A stretch of DNA of 64,000 bases from the NCBI RefSeq assembly GCF_030159855.1, contig NZ_BSNG01000001.1, positions 2,604,001 to 2,668,000 on the forward strand. The letters run 5' to 3'. Of the stretch, positions 43,045-51,772 are shown piece by piece; position 1 is the first letter of the stretch, and every line of letters starts with the position of its first letter. The DNA comes from Devosia yakushimensis. GTDB lineage: Bacteria; Pseudomonadota; Alphaproteobacteria; Rhizobiales; Devosiaceae. The translations under genes were made by a program, and so were the position numbers. The notes beneath the pieces were generated by a model, which saw only the letters and a list, made by a program, of their open reading frames with translations, was not told where the DNA came from and did no database searches.

Positions 43045-43929
43045 ATGGGTCGCGTTCTTCCGCTTCTGGCATTACGGGCATTCGCGGAGATCGGGCGCCA
43101 TGGCAGCATCAAGCGTGCGGCGGCGACTATGGGTGTCACCTCAGGTGCAGTGAGCCAGCAGTTGCGCTTACTGGAACAGCGTGCAGGCACATCGTTGTTT
43201 TTGCGAAACCGCTATGGCGTTGAACTGACGAATGCGGGAGCCAAGGTACATGCAGGTATCTTGCGAGCTTTCGATCAAATTGAAGCCGGCCTGGACATTC
43301 TGGAAGCCAATAATGCGACACAGGCGATCACTGTCTGCACCGAGCCGTCGTTCGCAGCCTCCTGGCTGGTGCCGCGGCTAGGTCGTTTCACCAGCTCGCA
43401 CGCTCATATTGAGGTCCGCGTAGAGGCGTCGTCCACGCTTGCAGATCTGCGTCGAGAGCGCGTCGATGTAGCCGTCCGACACGGGCTTGGAGACTATCCC
43501 GGGCTGGAAGCGGTTCAGCTGATGGCGCCGGAGCTCATTCCGGTAGCCAGCCCCGCTTTGTTGGCAAATGGCCCGGAAATCAGGGAGCCCGCCGATTGCC
43601 TGGCGTTTCCGTTATTGCAGGACGCCAATCGCTCCGACTGGCGGCTGTGGTTGCAAGCGCAGGGGGTGGACGGCGATGATAGGGTTGAACGCGGACCGTC
43701 GTTTGATAGCGACTTCCTTCTCGTTCGAGCGGCGGAGACGGGGCAAGGCATCGCGCTTATCCGAGATATTTATGCACGAGAAGAGGTCGCTGCGGGGCGC
43801 CTCGCTATAGCGATTGAACGACCGTGGCCTGCCGAGTTTGCGTATTACGTAGTGACTCTTCCAGGGGGCGCTGATCGTCCGGCGGTCGGCCAATTCGTCG
43901 CCTGGTTACTCGCGGAGGCACAAGTCTGA
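43045..43929 (+). CDS. LysR-family transcriptional regulator (GcvA-like)
   Basis: The protein is 294 residues. The N-terminal winged helix has LRAFAEIGRHGSIKRAAATM followed by VTSGAVSQQLRLLEQRAGT, typical of the GcvA/AmpR group. A periplasmic-binding-like ligand domain follows, with VDVAVRHG and the C-terminal GGADRPAVGQFVAWL. It is divergent from the monooxygenase-reductase-ogt operon and is its likely activator. Confidence 0.9.
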   Translation: MGRVLPLLALRAFAEIGRHGSIKRAAATMGVTSGAVSQQLRLLEQRAGTSLFLRNRYGVELTNAGAKVHAGILRAFDQIEAGLDILEANNATQAITVCTEPSFAASWLVPRLGRFTSSHAHIEVRVEASSTLADLRRERVDVAVRHGLGDYPGLEAVQLMAPELIPVASPALLANGPEIREPADCLAFPLLQDANRSDWRLWLQAQGVDGDDRVERGPSFDSDFLLVRAAETGQGIALIRDIYAREEVAAGRLAIAIERPWPAEFAYYVVTLPGGADRPAVGQFVAWLLAEAQV

Positions 43930-44027
43930 GTTCAAAATCTGCAGCGAGATGCGTAGGACTAAGGTGTCAGCAAGCGATCCTCGCTCGGGAGAAAACTCCA
44001 TTACAGCCGTTTCTAGCCATGCGTTGC

Positions 44028-44059
44028 CGGAGGACGGCTCTGGACTGGCCGTCTCCGGG
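44028..44059. terminator. Hairpin in the 310-bp gap 43930-44239
   Basis: CCGGAG-g-ACGG pairs with CCGT-CTCCGG around an 11-nt loop, one bulged base, about 100 bp after the LysR stop and 180 bp from the end of the convergent LacI gene. No U tract. The rest of 43930-44239 contains short open frames but nothing I recognise. Confidence 0.35.
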
Positions 44060-44239
44060 GATCAAGAACAGGGTAGCTATCGCTCGGCCAGCGGGTCACA
44101 CCGTACGACTGCTGATACCCCATCCCGGTCATTGTGCAATCTGCATGCACTGACCAAAGCGGATGCGAGTGGTCGCTGACAAAACCGTCCTTCAGAGAAC
44201 CAGGCCATGGGCTCTTGGCACTCGAATTTTGCATGAGCG

Positions 44240-45238
44240 CTAGGCGCGTTTGGGCGCTGTTGTCCCGTTTACGACGAGCTGAGGAACGAGGCCGACCCGT
44301 TGCGGCGGTAGGTTATTGACAGCACCGTCCGTGCCGATGCGTGATAAAAGCAGCGACATCGCCATTCTGCCGATTTGGCGATAGGGGACCTCGACCGTGG
44401 TCAGCATGGGCGAGGTGTGGCTGGCAATGGCGTAGCCGCCATAGCCGACAACAGAGGCCTCCTCGGGCACGCGAATGCCCAGGCGCATCAGTTCGGTCAA
44501 TACCGTCACCGCGACATAGTCATTGCCACAGAAGTAGCCGGTGGGCCGGAAGCCCTCTTGATGCAGTCGGCTTAGGGCGCCTGAAAAGTCGGTCGGCGCG
44601 TTGTCCTGGGGTAAGACCAATTCGTGAATTTTGGTGCCACTGACTTCGGCCAGCTGGCTCCGAAAGCTCTCGAAGCGCAGGACGCGGCCAGGGTAGCCGG
44701 CCTGCCCGTGCACATAGACGAAGTGGCGGTGACCCAGATCGAGCAGGTGGCGCGCAACGGCGGCAGCGCCCTCCTCATCGACGCCGCCGACATGATCCAT
44801 GACATCCAGCGGAGGCAGGGGCCCGCCGATGCGGACACAGGGGAGCCCGGATTCCCGGATAGCGTCCAGCATACTGTCCTCGTGGGGGCCGATGAGCAGG
44901 AAGCCGTCGGCGGACGAGGCCAGTTGCTCCACCGCCGCAGGGTCGTTGGTCAGGCGCACGGTGGTCGAAACGTTATCGGTCGGGGCGCGGGCTTGCGCGC
45001 CTGCTTGCACCTCGATCCAGAGCTCGCGATGCATGATCTCGGGGGCGTGATAGATGATTTCGATCTTGGTCTGGGTGGATGCCTTGTTGCGCGCGATATA
45101 GCCAAGCCTTGCCGCCATCTCGACGACTGCAGCGCGTGTCGCGTCGCTGACGCCCGAATGACCGCTTAAAGCACGTGAAACCGCGAACTTGGACAATCCC
45201 AACTGGTCTGCGATCGACTGTATCGTGACACGCGCCAT
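44240..45238 (-). CDS. LacI-family transcriptional regulator (copy 1)
   Basis: The protein is 332 residues from ATG 45238. The DNA-binding part is VTIQSIADQLGLSKFAVSRALSGHSGVSDATR; the sugar-binding domain includes VRLTNDPAAVEQL, GHRHFVYVHGQAGYPGR and VPEEASVVGYGGYAIASHTSP. It closely resembles the LacI protein at 47114-48163 over the full length, so the two are paralogues. It is the last gene of a minus-strand group with two dehydrogenases. Confidence 0.9.
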   Translation of the reverse strand: MARVTIQSIADQLGLSKFAVSRALSGHSGVSDATRAAVVEMAARLGYIARNKASTQTKIEIIYHAPEIMHRELWIEVQAGAQARAPTDNVSTTVRLTNDPAAVEQLASSADGFLLIGPHEDSMLDAIRESGLPCVRIGGPLPPLDVMDHVGGVDEEGAAAVARHLLDLGHRHFVYVHGQAGYPGRVLRFESFRSQLAEVSGTKIHELVLPQDNAPTDFSGALSRLHQEGFRPTGYFCGNDYVAVTVLTELMRLGIRVPEEASVVGYGGYAIASHTSPMLTTVEVPYRQIGRMAMSLLLSRIGTDGAVNNLPPQRVGLVPQLVVNGTTAPKRA

Positions 45239-45275
45239 TGATACCCCAAGGTTGACCTCAAGGCAGATGTATACG

Positions 45276-46148
45276 CTAGTCCTGCGCGCCGGAAAGGTGG
45301 GCAAGGGCCTCGATTAAGGCGGAGTGGTCTTTATCCCCAAGCCCTATGCCGATCGCGGCGCTCATCAATTGCTGAGTGAGGGCGGTGGCCGGCAATGCCA
45401 GATCCATCGACTTGGCAGCGTCGGCCGCCAGCGACAGGTCCTTGCGATGGAGGCGAATCCGGAAGCCTGGATCGAAGGTCTCCTCAATCATGCGCTGGCC
45501 ATGCACTTCCAGAATGCGCGAAGAGGCAAAGCCGCCCATCAACGCTGCGCGAACCTTGGCCACGTCAGCGCCTGCCTTGCGGGCAAAGAGCAGGGCTTCT
45601 GCCACTGCGTTGATGGTGAGGCCCACAATAATCTGATTGGCAACCTTGGCCGTCTGTCCGTCGCCATTGCCGCCGACATGGGTAATGGCTTTGCCCATCT
45701 TTTCAAGGACCGGCAACGCACGGGCAAAATCGGCCTCGCTGCCACCAACCATGATGGTGAGCGCAGCATTCCTGGCGCCCAATTCTCCGCCTGAAACCGG
45801 CGCATCGAGATAGCTTACGCCCTTGTTGCGCAGCCTTTCGGCAAAGCGCTTGGTGGCGACGGGGGAAATCGAGCTCATGTCGATCACGAGCTTGCCAGCG
45901 GAGAGGCCCTCCGCCACCCCGTTGCTGCCGAACAGCACCTGCTCGACATCGGGCGTGTCGGGCAACATGAGGATGACGATATCGGACTTCTCGGCGACCT
46001 CCCGCGCGCTATCGGCGGCAATGCCGCCCTGATCGACAAGAAACTGGCTGGCCGGCTTGACCCGATGCAGGTGCACCTGATGGCCCGTGCCGATCAGGTG
46101 CTGCGCCATAGGACGTCCCATGACGCCCAGCCCAATAAATCCGATCAT
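45276..46148 (-). CDS. 3-hydroxyisobutyrate/tartronate semialdehyde reductase family dehydrogenase
   Basis: The protein is 290 residues. Beta-hydroxyacid dehydrogenase motifs are GFIGLGVMGRPMAQHL, the substrate DAPVSGGELGA loop, the catalytic Lys in GQTAKVANQI and the late RKDLSLA segment. Family members include GarR/GlxR (tartronate semialdehyde to glycerate). A decayed glycerate kinase at 56914-57349 fits a glycerate route that has been partly lost here. Confidence 0.87.
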   Translation of the reverse strand: MIGFIGLGVMGRPMAQHLIGTGHQVHLHRVKPASQFLVDQGGIAADSAREVAEKSDIVILMLPDTPDVEQVLFGSNGVAEGLSAGKLVIDMSSISPVATKRFAERLRNKGVSYLDAPVSGGELGARNAALTIMVGGSEADFARALPVLEKMGKAITHVGGNGDGQTAKVANQIIVGLTINAVAEALLFARKAGADVAKVRAALMGGFASSRILEVHGQRMIEETFDPGFRIRLHRKDLSLAADAAKSMDLALPATALTQQLMSAAIGIGLGDKDHSALIEALAHLSGAQD

Positions 46149-46166
46149 GGATACTCTCCTGGTGGT

Positions 46167-47111
46167 TCAGTAACCCGCGTGCTTGTCGACGAGATTGATG
46201 AGGGGCGCGCCCGAGGCATAGCGCCGAAGGTTATCGAGAAATATCTGGAAGCCGCGTTCCTTCGTGGCTTCGGTCGTGGCCCCGTTATGCGGGGTGATGA
46301 TAGTATTGGGCAGCGTCCAGAACGGAGAATGTGGCGGCAGTGGCTCGATGCCATGCGCATCGAGCCCGGCTCCGGCAATCCAGCCCTCCCCAAGCGCGGT
46401 GATCAGGGCCGCGTCGTCAATGATGCCGCCACGAGAAAAGCAGATGATATGGGCGCTGGGTTTCATGACGCGGAGCGCCGCCGCATCGATCAGCCCCTGC
46501 GTTTCGGGGGTGAGGGGAGCCGTGATGACAACGAAATCGCATTGCGAGAGGAAGCTATGCAATTGGCCGGGCGCGAAGAAGACGTCGAAATTGCTCGCCG
46601 GCAGGCTGCGGCGACGAAGACCTAGCACACGCATATGGAAGGCCTTGGCCTTGAGTGCCAGGTCGGTGCCGGAATGGCCGGCACCGATGATCCCCAGCGT
46701 CAAACCGTTGAGCTCGCCATGAGTATGGCGGACCCACCGGCGTTCGCGTTGCGCTTCGACCCATTTCAGGGCCTGACGATTGAGCATCAGCATGAGCATC
46801 ATGGCGTGCTCGGCCAGCGGAATGGCGCCATTGCCCGCCGATGAGGTGAGCAGGGCCGGGTGGCTGATGAAGGCGGGATAAAGCTGGCTGTCGGGACCAG
46901 CAGCCCAGGAATGCAGCCATTTGAGCTGCTTTGCACTCTCCAGCATATCGCCAGGTATCGAGCCGCCTACAATGTCGGCCCCGGCTAGCAGCGCGCTGAA
47001 TTCGGACGTGTTGGATGCACGCGAGACAGTCGCGCCCGGCAGTGCCGCGGCAATTTCGGGCAGGCGCGCGGCATCGACATCATTCGTCACGACGATGGAA
47101 AGGTTCGTCAT
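46167..47111 (-). CDS. D-2-hydroxyacid dehydrogenase
   Basis: The protein is 314 residues from ATG 47111, which has GGGGAG 7 bp upstream; an in-frame GTG at 47117 is less likely. It has Rossmann motif GIIGAGHSGTDLA, Arg in SRGGIID, Glu in IEPLPP and His in TPHNG. It probably reduces a 2-keto acid such as hydroxypyruvate or glyoxylate. It overlaps neither neighbour but lies 3 bp from the LacI gene upstream, so it is co-transcribed with it. Confidence 0.87.
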   Translation of the reverse strand: MTNLSIVVTNDVDAARLPEIAAALPGATVSRASNTSEFSALLAGADIVGGSIPGDMLESAKQLKWLHSWAAGPDSQLYPAFISHPALLTSSAGNGAIPLAEHAMMLMLMLNRQALKWVEAQRERRWVRHTHGELNGLTLGIIGAGHSGTDLALKAKAFHMRVLGLRRRSLPASNFDVFFAPGQLHSFLSQCDFVVITAPLTPETQGLIDAAALRVMKPSAHIICFSRGGIIDDAALITALGEGWIAGAGLDAHGIEPLPPHSPFWTLPNTIITPHNGATTEATKERGFQIFLDNLRRYASGAPLINLVDKHAGY

Positions 47112-47113
47112 GA

Positions 47114-48163
47114 TCACTCCCCTGCAATTGTGGTGAGGTTCCGCAGCCTTGCCCGCCAGGAGCGCGTCGCCGCCGGGCCAGACGACTGGCGCTCGACGAG
47201 ACGCGGAACTAGACTGACCCGCTGCGGCGGCAATCCATCGAGATCCGGGCTCTTTGAGGCGCGCCCAAGCAACAAGCGCACTGCCGCAACCCCCATCTGG
47301 CGGTGTGGCATATGGACAGTGGTCAGTTGCGGGGAGATCTGGGTGGCAATGCTGTAATCGGCGTGGCCAATCACTGAGACGTCCTCTGGCACCCTAAGCC
47401 CGAGCCGCATCAATTCGGAAACCACGGTCACCGCCACGCCGTCACTGCCGCAGAAAAAGGCCGTGGGTTCGAAACCAGCGCGCACCATGCTGAGCAGGCA
47501 GTCGCGCAGGTCATCGGCAGCCTGGTCGTCGGCAAACGAGATTTCGCGCAATTCCATGCCTTCGATGGCGCTGATCGCTTCGGAAAAACCGCGCAGCCGC
47601 GCGAAACGGCCGGGATACCCCATGCGGCCATGGGCATAGACCACGCGGCGATGGCCGAGATCGGCGAGGTAGCGCGCCACATAGACGCCGGCTTCCACGT
47701 CGGTGGCGCTGATCTGGTCAATGCCCAAAAGAGGCGGGACCACGTGATTGACCACCACCGCGGGCACGGGGCTCTTGTCGATGGCTTCGAACATTTCGGG
47801 GCGCTGCGGACCAATCAGCACGAAGCCAGCAGCATTCTGCTCGAGACGCTTGAGAATGGTTGGGTCGTCTGTCCAACGCACGGCCATGGTGTGGCCGTTG
47901 AGCACGACCTCGCTATCGACACCGTGCTGGACATCAATCCAGAGCTCGCGGCTGGCGACGGTGCGATCCTTAAAGATCACTTCGATCGTTTTGCCCGTCT
48001 CCGGGCTGCGACGCTTCTGGTCATAGCCCAGTTCTGCTGCCGCGTTGTGGACCAGTAACCTCGTCGATTCGCTGACGCCGGTCTTTCCGGTGAGTGCACG
48101 AGAAACGGCAAATTTAGAAATGCCGAGATGATCGGCGATGGTCTGAATGGTGACGCGAGACAT
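47114..48163 (-). CDS. LacI-family transcriptional regulator (copy 2)
   Basis: The protein is 349 residues. The helix-turn-helix is VTIQTIADHLGISKFAVSRAL; the effector domain has VRWTDDPTILKRL, GHRRVVYAHGRMGYPGR and VPEDVSVIGHADYSIATQISP. The C-terminus extends about 15 residues beyond copy 1. It diverges from the carbohydrate Opp operon and heads the minus-strand group, so it is the best candidate regulator of both. Confidence 0.9.
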   Translation of the reverse strand: MSRVTIQTIADHLGISKFAVSRALTGKTGVSESTRLLVHNAAAELGYDQKRRSPETGKTIEVIFKDRTVASRELWIDVQHGVDSEVVLNGHTMAVRWTDDPTILKRLEQNAAGFVLIGPQRPEMFEAIDKSPVPAVVVNHVVPPLLGIDQISATDVEAGVYVARYLADLGHRRVVYAHGRMGYPGRFARLRGFSEAISAIEGMELREISFADDQAADDLRDCLLSMVRAGFEPTAFFCGSDGVAVTVVSELMRLGLRVPEDVSVIGHADYSIATQISPQLTTVHMPHRQMGVAAVRLLLGRASKSPDLDGLPPQRVSLVPRLVERQSSGPAATRSWRARLRNLTTIAGE

Positions 48164-48397
48164 GATCCGTGCTGGCGCACGCTCCTCTCTGCCGCGTGTT
48201 TGTTCTTGTTTTTGTTTTGTTATGTGTTTTTTGCAATACCTGTCAATGTAAATTCCAGATCGATACTAAACTTTCATGGATTTTATTGCGACCGGGATGC
48301 TTGGTTTGCACGGCATCGAGTATGAAATATCAACATGTTATGAAGGATTCTTGCGAATCCTTGGGATCCCGTTGCTCTTAAAGGTCGAAAAACGCGC

Positions 48398-48449
48398 TTG
48401 ACGTTCTGGCGATACCGTGCCCATTGTTTGGCTAAATTGTTGCAAACAA
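48398..48449 (+). promoter_or_regulatory. Promoter and LacI-type operator for the carbohydrate Opp operon
   Basis: A TTGACG -35-like box lies at 48398-48403; the -10 near 48421-48427 is weak. TTGTTTG (48424-48430) and CAAACAA (48443-48449) form an inverted repeat over the expected start point, a good place for LacI repression. The rest of the divergent region 48164-48397 is A+T-rich (T tracts at 48200-48236) with no further gene. Confidence 0.5.
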
Positions 48450-48490
48450 AAGACGTAAAGATAGCGTCGGCAACGAGGGAGGATGTGCCA

Positions 48491-48550
48491 GTGAAGCGTC
48501 GTGCTTTACCCGTTTTGGTATGCAATTCGCGCCGTCTAGCAACGCCATGA
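48491..48550 (+). CDS. 19-codon leader ORF upstream of the permease
   Basis: GTG 48491 follows GGGAGG by 8 bp and the frame ends at TGA 48548-48550, overlapping an in-frame ATG of the permease (ATGA). The peptide begins VKRRALPVLV, like the start of an export signal. It may be a coupling leader, or the stub of a deleted binding-protein gene whose ribosome site survives. Confidence 0.45.
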   Translation: MKRRALPVLVCNSRRLATP

Positions 48551-49686
48551 CGACCGCGGCCGAAGACACCGTAATGGGCAAGGACGAGGTCGTTGAACCC
48601 CTCGGCATGGCCACGCAGCGTCAGCTCATCTGGATGAAATTCACCGAGCACAAGCTGGCCGTAACGAGCCTGGTCGTGATTGCGTTGATCTATTTGGTCG
48701 GCATTTTCTGCGAGTTCGTGGCCCCGCGCAGCCCCGACTATTACGACTCGGCCTATACGATGTTGGCGCCCCAACCGCTCAAGTTCTGGCATACGGACGC
48801 CGCCGGCCAGATCCAATTCGGCATGCATGTGAACGGTTTCTCGTCGGAGCGTGACCCCAATACGTTCCGCCGCGTTTTTGCACTCGATGAAGATATCCGT
48901 ATCCCGGTGGGCCTGTTCGTCCAGGGCGATGCCTACAAGCTGTTCAATATCATCCCCGCCAATATCCATCTGATCGGCCCGGTGGACCCGACCCAGCCCT
49001 TCTATCTGCTGGGGTCGGATCGCCTTGGGCGCGACGTGCTGAGCCGTGTGGTCTACGGCACGCGCATCTCCACCTCGATCGGACTGATCGGCGTGGCCAT
49101 CAGCCTGGTGCTTGGCGTCATCCTCGGAGGCATATCGGGCTATTTCGGCGGATGGGTCGACAATTTCATCCAGCGCGTCATCGAATTCATCATGTCCGTG
49201 CCCACCATTCCGCTCTGGATGGGGCTCGCTGCGGCCATTCCCGTCACCTGGTCGCCGATAACGGTCTATCTGATCATAACCATGATCATTTCGCTGATCG
49301 GCTGGACATCGCTGGCGCGTGAGGTTCGCGGCCGATTCATGTCCTGGCGCAACGAGCCATTCGTGGTGGCAGCACGCCTCGATGGCACGAGCCAGATGAC
49401 GATCATCAACCGCCATCTCGTCCCGGGCTTCATCTCGCACATCATCGCTTCGGTGACCTTGGCTATCCCGGCCATGATTATTGCCGAAACGTCGCTGTCC
49501 TTCCTCGGCATCGGACTGCGGCCACCGGCCGTTAGCTGGGGCGTATTGCTGCAGGAAGCGCAGAACGTTCGCTCGCTGGCCGAAGCGCCCTGGCTGCTCA
49601 CTCCCGGCCTCCTTGTCATCATCACCGTCCTCGCCCTGAACTTCCTCGGCGACGGGTTGCGCGATGCAGCGGATCCCTATTCATGA
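48547..49686 (+). CDS. ABC transporter permease (OppC type, carbohydrate subclass)
   Basis: The protein is 379 residues from ATG 48547, coupled to the leader ORF; ATG 48520 is an alternative that lacks a ribosome site. After the first helix (near residues 40-60) there is an insert of roughly 85 residues before GSDRLGRDVLSRVVYGTR, as in the larger OppC proteins of oligosaccharide transporters. The C-terminus has ETSLSFLGIGLRPPAVSWG. The OppB partner is not next to it but lies at the far end of the cluster (55928). Confidence 0.88.
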   Translation: MTTAAEDTVMGKDEVVEPLGMATQRQLIWMKFTEHKLAVTSLVVIALIYLVGIFCEFVAPRSPDYYDSAYTMLAPQPLKFWHTDAAGQIQFGMHVNGFSSERDPNTFRRVFALDEDIRIPVGLFVQGDAYKLFNIIPANIHLIGPVDPTQPFYLLGSDRLGRDVLSRVVYGTRISTSIGLIGVAISLVLGVILGGISGYFGGWVDNFIQRVIEFIMSVPTIPLWMGLAAAIPVTWSPITVYLIITMIISLIGWTSLAREVRGRFMSWRNEPFVVAARLDGTSQMTIINRHLVPGFISHIIASVTLAIPAMIIAETSLSFLGIGLRPPAVSWGVLLQEAQNVRSLAEAPWLLTPGLLVIITVLALNFLGDGLRDAADPYS

Positions 49687-50720
49687 CCCAACACCCCTTG
49701 CTCACCATTCGTGACCTCAAGGTGCAGTTCAAGCTGCGGGAGGGTCTGATCCGCGCGGTTGACGGCGTCGATATCGAGGCTCATTCCGGCAAGACGCTGT
49801 GCATCGTGGGCGAAAGCGGTTCCGGCAAGTCCATGCTGGCACGCTCCATCCTGCAGATCGTGGCCCCGCCGGGCCGCGTTACCGACGGGCAGATTCTGTT
49901 CACCCGTCCGGGCAATGAAACGGTCGACATCGCCAAGCTCGATCCCAAAGGCAAGCCGATCCGCGCGATTCGTGGCCGCGACATCGCGATGATCTTCCAG
50001 GAGCCGATGAACTCGCTGTCGCCCATTCACAGCGTCGGCGACCAGTTGGTGGAAAAGGTGCTGTTGCACCACAGGATCGGCCAGAAGGCGGCGATCGAAC
50101 GGGCGGTGAATGCCCTCGACAAGGTCGGCATCCCCAATCCCCGCGCGCGGTTGAACAATTATCCGTTCGAATTGAGCGGCGGCATGCGGCAGCGCGTCAT
50201 GATCGCCATGGCTTTGGCTTGCGAGCCGGCGCTGCTGATCGCCGACGAGCCGACCACAGCCTTGGATGTCACCACCCAGGCCAATATTCTCGAGCTCATT
50301 GCCGACCTGCAGAAGGAACTCGGCATGGGCATGGTCTTCATTACCCACGATCTGGGCGTGGTGGCGGAGATCGCCGATGAAGTCGCAGTGGTCTATCTCG
50401 GCCGCGTGGTCGAGCGCGGCTCGGTCGACGAGATTTTCTACAATCCACAGCATCCCTATACGCTGGCCTTGCTGTCTTCCATTCCCAAGCTTGGCGCGCG
50501 GCGAGCCCGCGGGCAGCGTCTCCATGCCATTGAAGGCATGGTTCCTCATCCGCTCAACCGCCCCAGTGGCTGTCCTTTCAATACACGCTGCGGCGAGGCA
50601 CGAGCCGGTATCTGCGACCGGGTCGATCCGACGACGCTGGAACTAACGCCCAGTCATTTCGTGGCCTGCCACATGCGCGACCCTGCCGTGACCAGAACCC
50701 TTGCTGAGGTGACCGCATGA
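49683..50720 (+). CDS. ABC transporter ATP-binding protein (OppD type)
   Basis: The protein is 345 residues with Walker A GESGSGKSM, signature LSGGMRQRVM, Walker B LLIADEPTTALD and C-terminal CPFNTRCGEARAGIC. It overlaps the permease and the next ATPase by 4 bp each (ATGA). Confidence 0.92.
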   Translation: MTQHPLLTIRDLKVQFKLREGLIRAVDGVDIEAHSGKTLCIVGESGSGKSMLARSILQIVAPPGRVTDGQILFTRPGNETVDIAKLDPKGKPIRAIRGRDIAMIFQEPMNSLSPIHSVGDQLVEKVLLHHRIGQKAAIERAVNALDKVGIPNPRARLNNYPFELSGGMRQRVMIAMALACEPALLIADEPTTALDVTTQANILELIADLQKELGMGMVFITHDLGVVAEIADEVAVVYLGRVVERGSVDEIFYNPQHPYTLALLSSIPKLGARRARGQRLHAIEGMVPHPLNRPSGCPFNTRCGEARAGICDRVDPTTLELTPSHFVACHMRDPAVTRTLAEVTA

Positions 50721-51772
50721 ACGCCCAGATCGCCAGCGCTGAAACCAGACCCGCAGATCTGTTGATGCGGGCCGAGAATGTGAAGGTCCACTTTCCCATC
50801 AAGCGCGGCATTCTCAAGCGTACCGTCGGCCATGTGCGCGCCGTGGACGGGATCAGCCTCGACATTCGCGCCGGGGAAACCCTGAGCATTGTGGGCGAGA
50901 GCGGTTGCGGCAAGACGACATTCGGCCAGGCCCTGGTCCGCGTGCTCGAACCAACCCATGGCAGTGTCCAATATTTCGGCAAGAACCAGCAGGGCGCCGA
51001 TATCGCCCATCTGAGCGAAACCGAGCTGCGTCCTTATCGCTCCGATATCCGCATGATCTTTCAGGATCCCTTTGCCTCGCTCAATGCGCGGCGGCGCGTC
51101 ATCGATATTATCGGGGAATCGATGCGCAATTTCGGGGTGACCGACGAGCGGGAGGTTGAGAGCCGCGTTGCCACCATGTTGCGCAAAGTGGGCCTGCGTC
51201 CTGAATATATGAATCGCTTTCCCTATGCCTTTTCGGGTGGCGAACGGCAGCGCATCGGCATCGCTCGCGCTCTGGCGGTCCATCCGCGCCTCGTGGTTGC
51301 CGATGAATGCGTCTCGGCGCTCGACGTCTCCATCCAGGCCCAGACCCTCAACCTGATGCAGGACCTGCAGGAAGAATTCGCGCTGACGTATGTCTTCATC
51401 AGCCATGACCTCAGCGTCGTTGAATATATCTCGGACCGCGTCGCCGTGATGTATGCCGGTCGCGTCGTTGAACTGAGTGACACCGAGCCGCTGTTCTCCC
51501 AACCGCGCCATCCCTATACCGCCGCGCTTTTGGGCGCCGTGCCGAGACCCGATCCACGTCGGGCGAAGGCGCACCGCGCCACCCGGCTCAAGGGTGAAGT
51601 CGCCGATCCGGCCAATCGCCCGGCCGGCTGCGCCTTCCATCCCAGATGCCCCCACGCCACCGACCTGTGCCGCTCTGACGATCCGCAATTGCGCTTTGTC
51701 GGTGCCAGCATGGTCGCCTGCCATTACGCCGAAAAACTGGATCTCAAGGGAGTTATTGCCGATGCTGCATGA
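50717..51772 (+). CDS. ABC transporter ATP-binding protein (OppF type)
   Basis: The protein is 351 residues with Walker A GESGCGKTT, signature FSGGERQRIG, Walker B LVVADECVSALD and the C-terminal CAFHPRCPHATDLC motif. The end overlaps the start of the glycoside-hydrolase-like gene by 11 bp, tying transport to that enzyme. Confidence 0.92.
   Translation: MNAQIASAETRPADLLMRAENVKVHFPIKRGILKRTVGHVRAVDGISLDIRAGETLSIVGESGCGKTTFGQALVRVLEPTHGSVQYFGKNQQGADIAHLSETELRPYRSDIRMIFQDPFASLNARRRVIDIIGESMRNFGVTDEREVESRVATMLRKVGLRPEYMNRFPYAFSGGERQRIGIARALAVHPRLVVADECVSALDVSIQAQTLNLMQDLQEEFALTYVFISHDLSVVEYISDRVAVMYAGRVVELSDTEPLFSQPRHPYTAALLGAVPRPDPRRAKAHRATRLKGEVADPANRPAGCAFHPRCPHATDLCRSDDPQLRFVGASMVACHYAEKLDLKGVIADAA

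Noticed and set aside
43949..44179. Small ORF after the LysR gene
   Set aside because: No ribosome site or recognisable domain, and a hairpin lies within it.
48200..48236. T-rich tract as a terminator
   Set aside because: There is no stem before it, and it lies in a divergent promoter region, where it more likely acts as an A+T-rich promoter element.
51477..51761. N-terminal extension of the glycoside-hydrolase-like protein
   Set aside because: It is a shifted reading of the OppF gene end; ATG 51762 with AAGGGAG is a better start.
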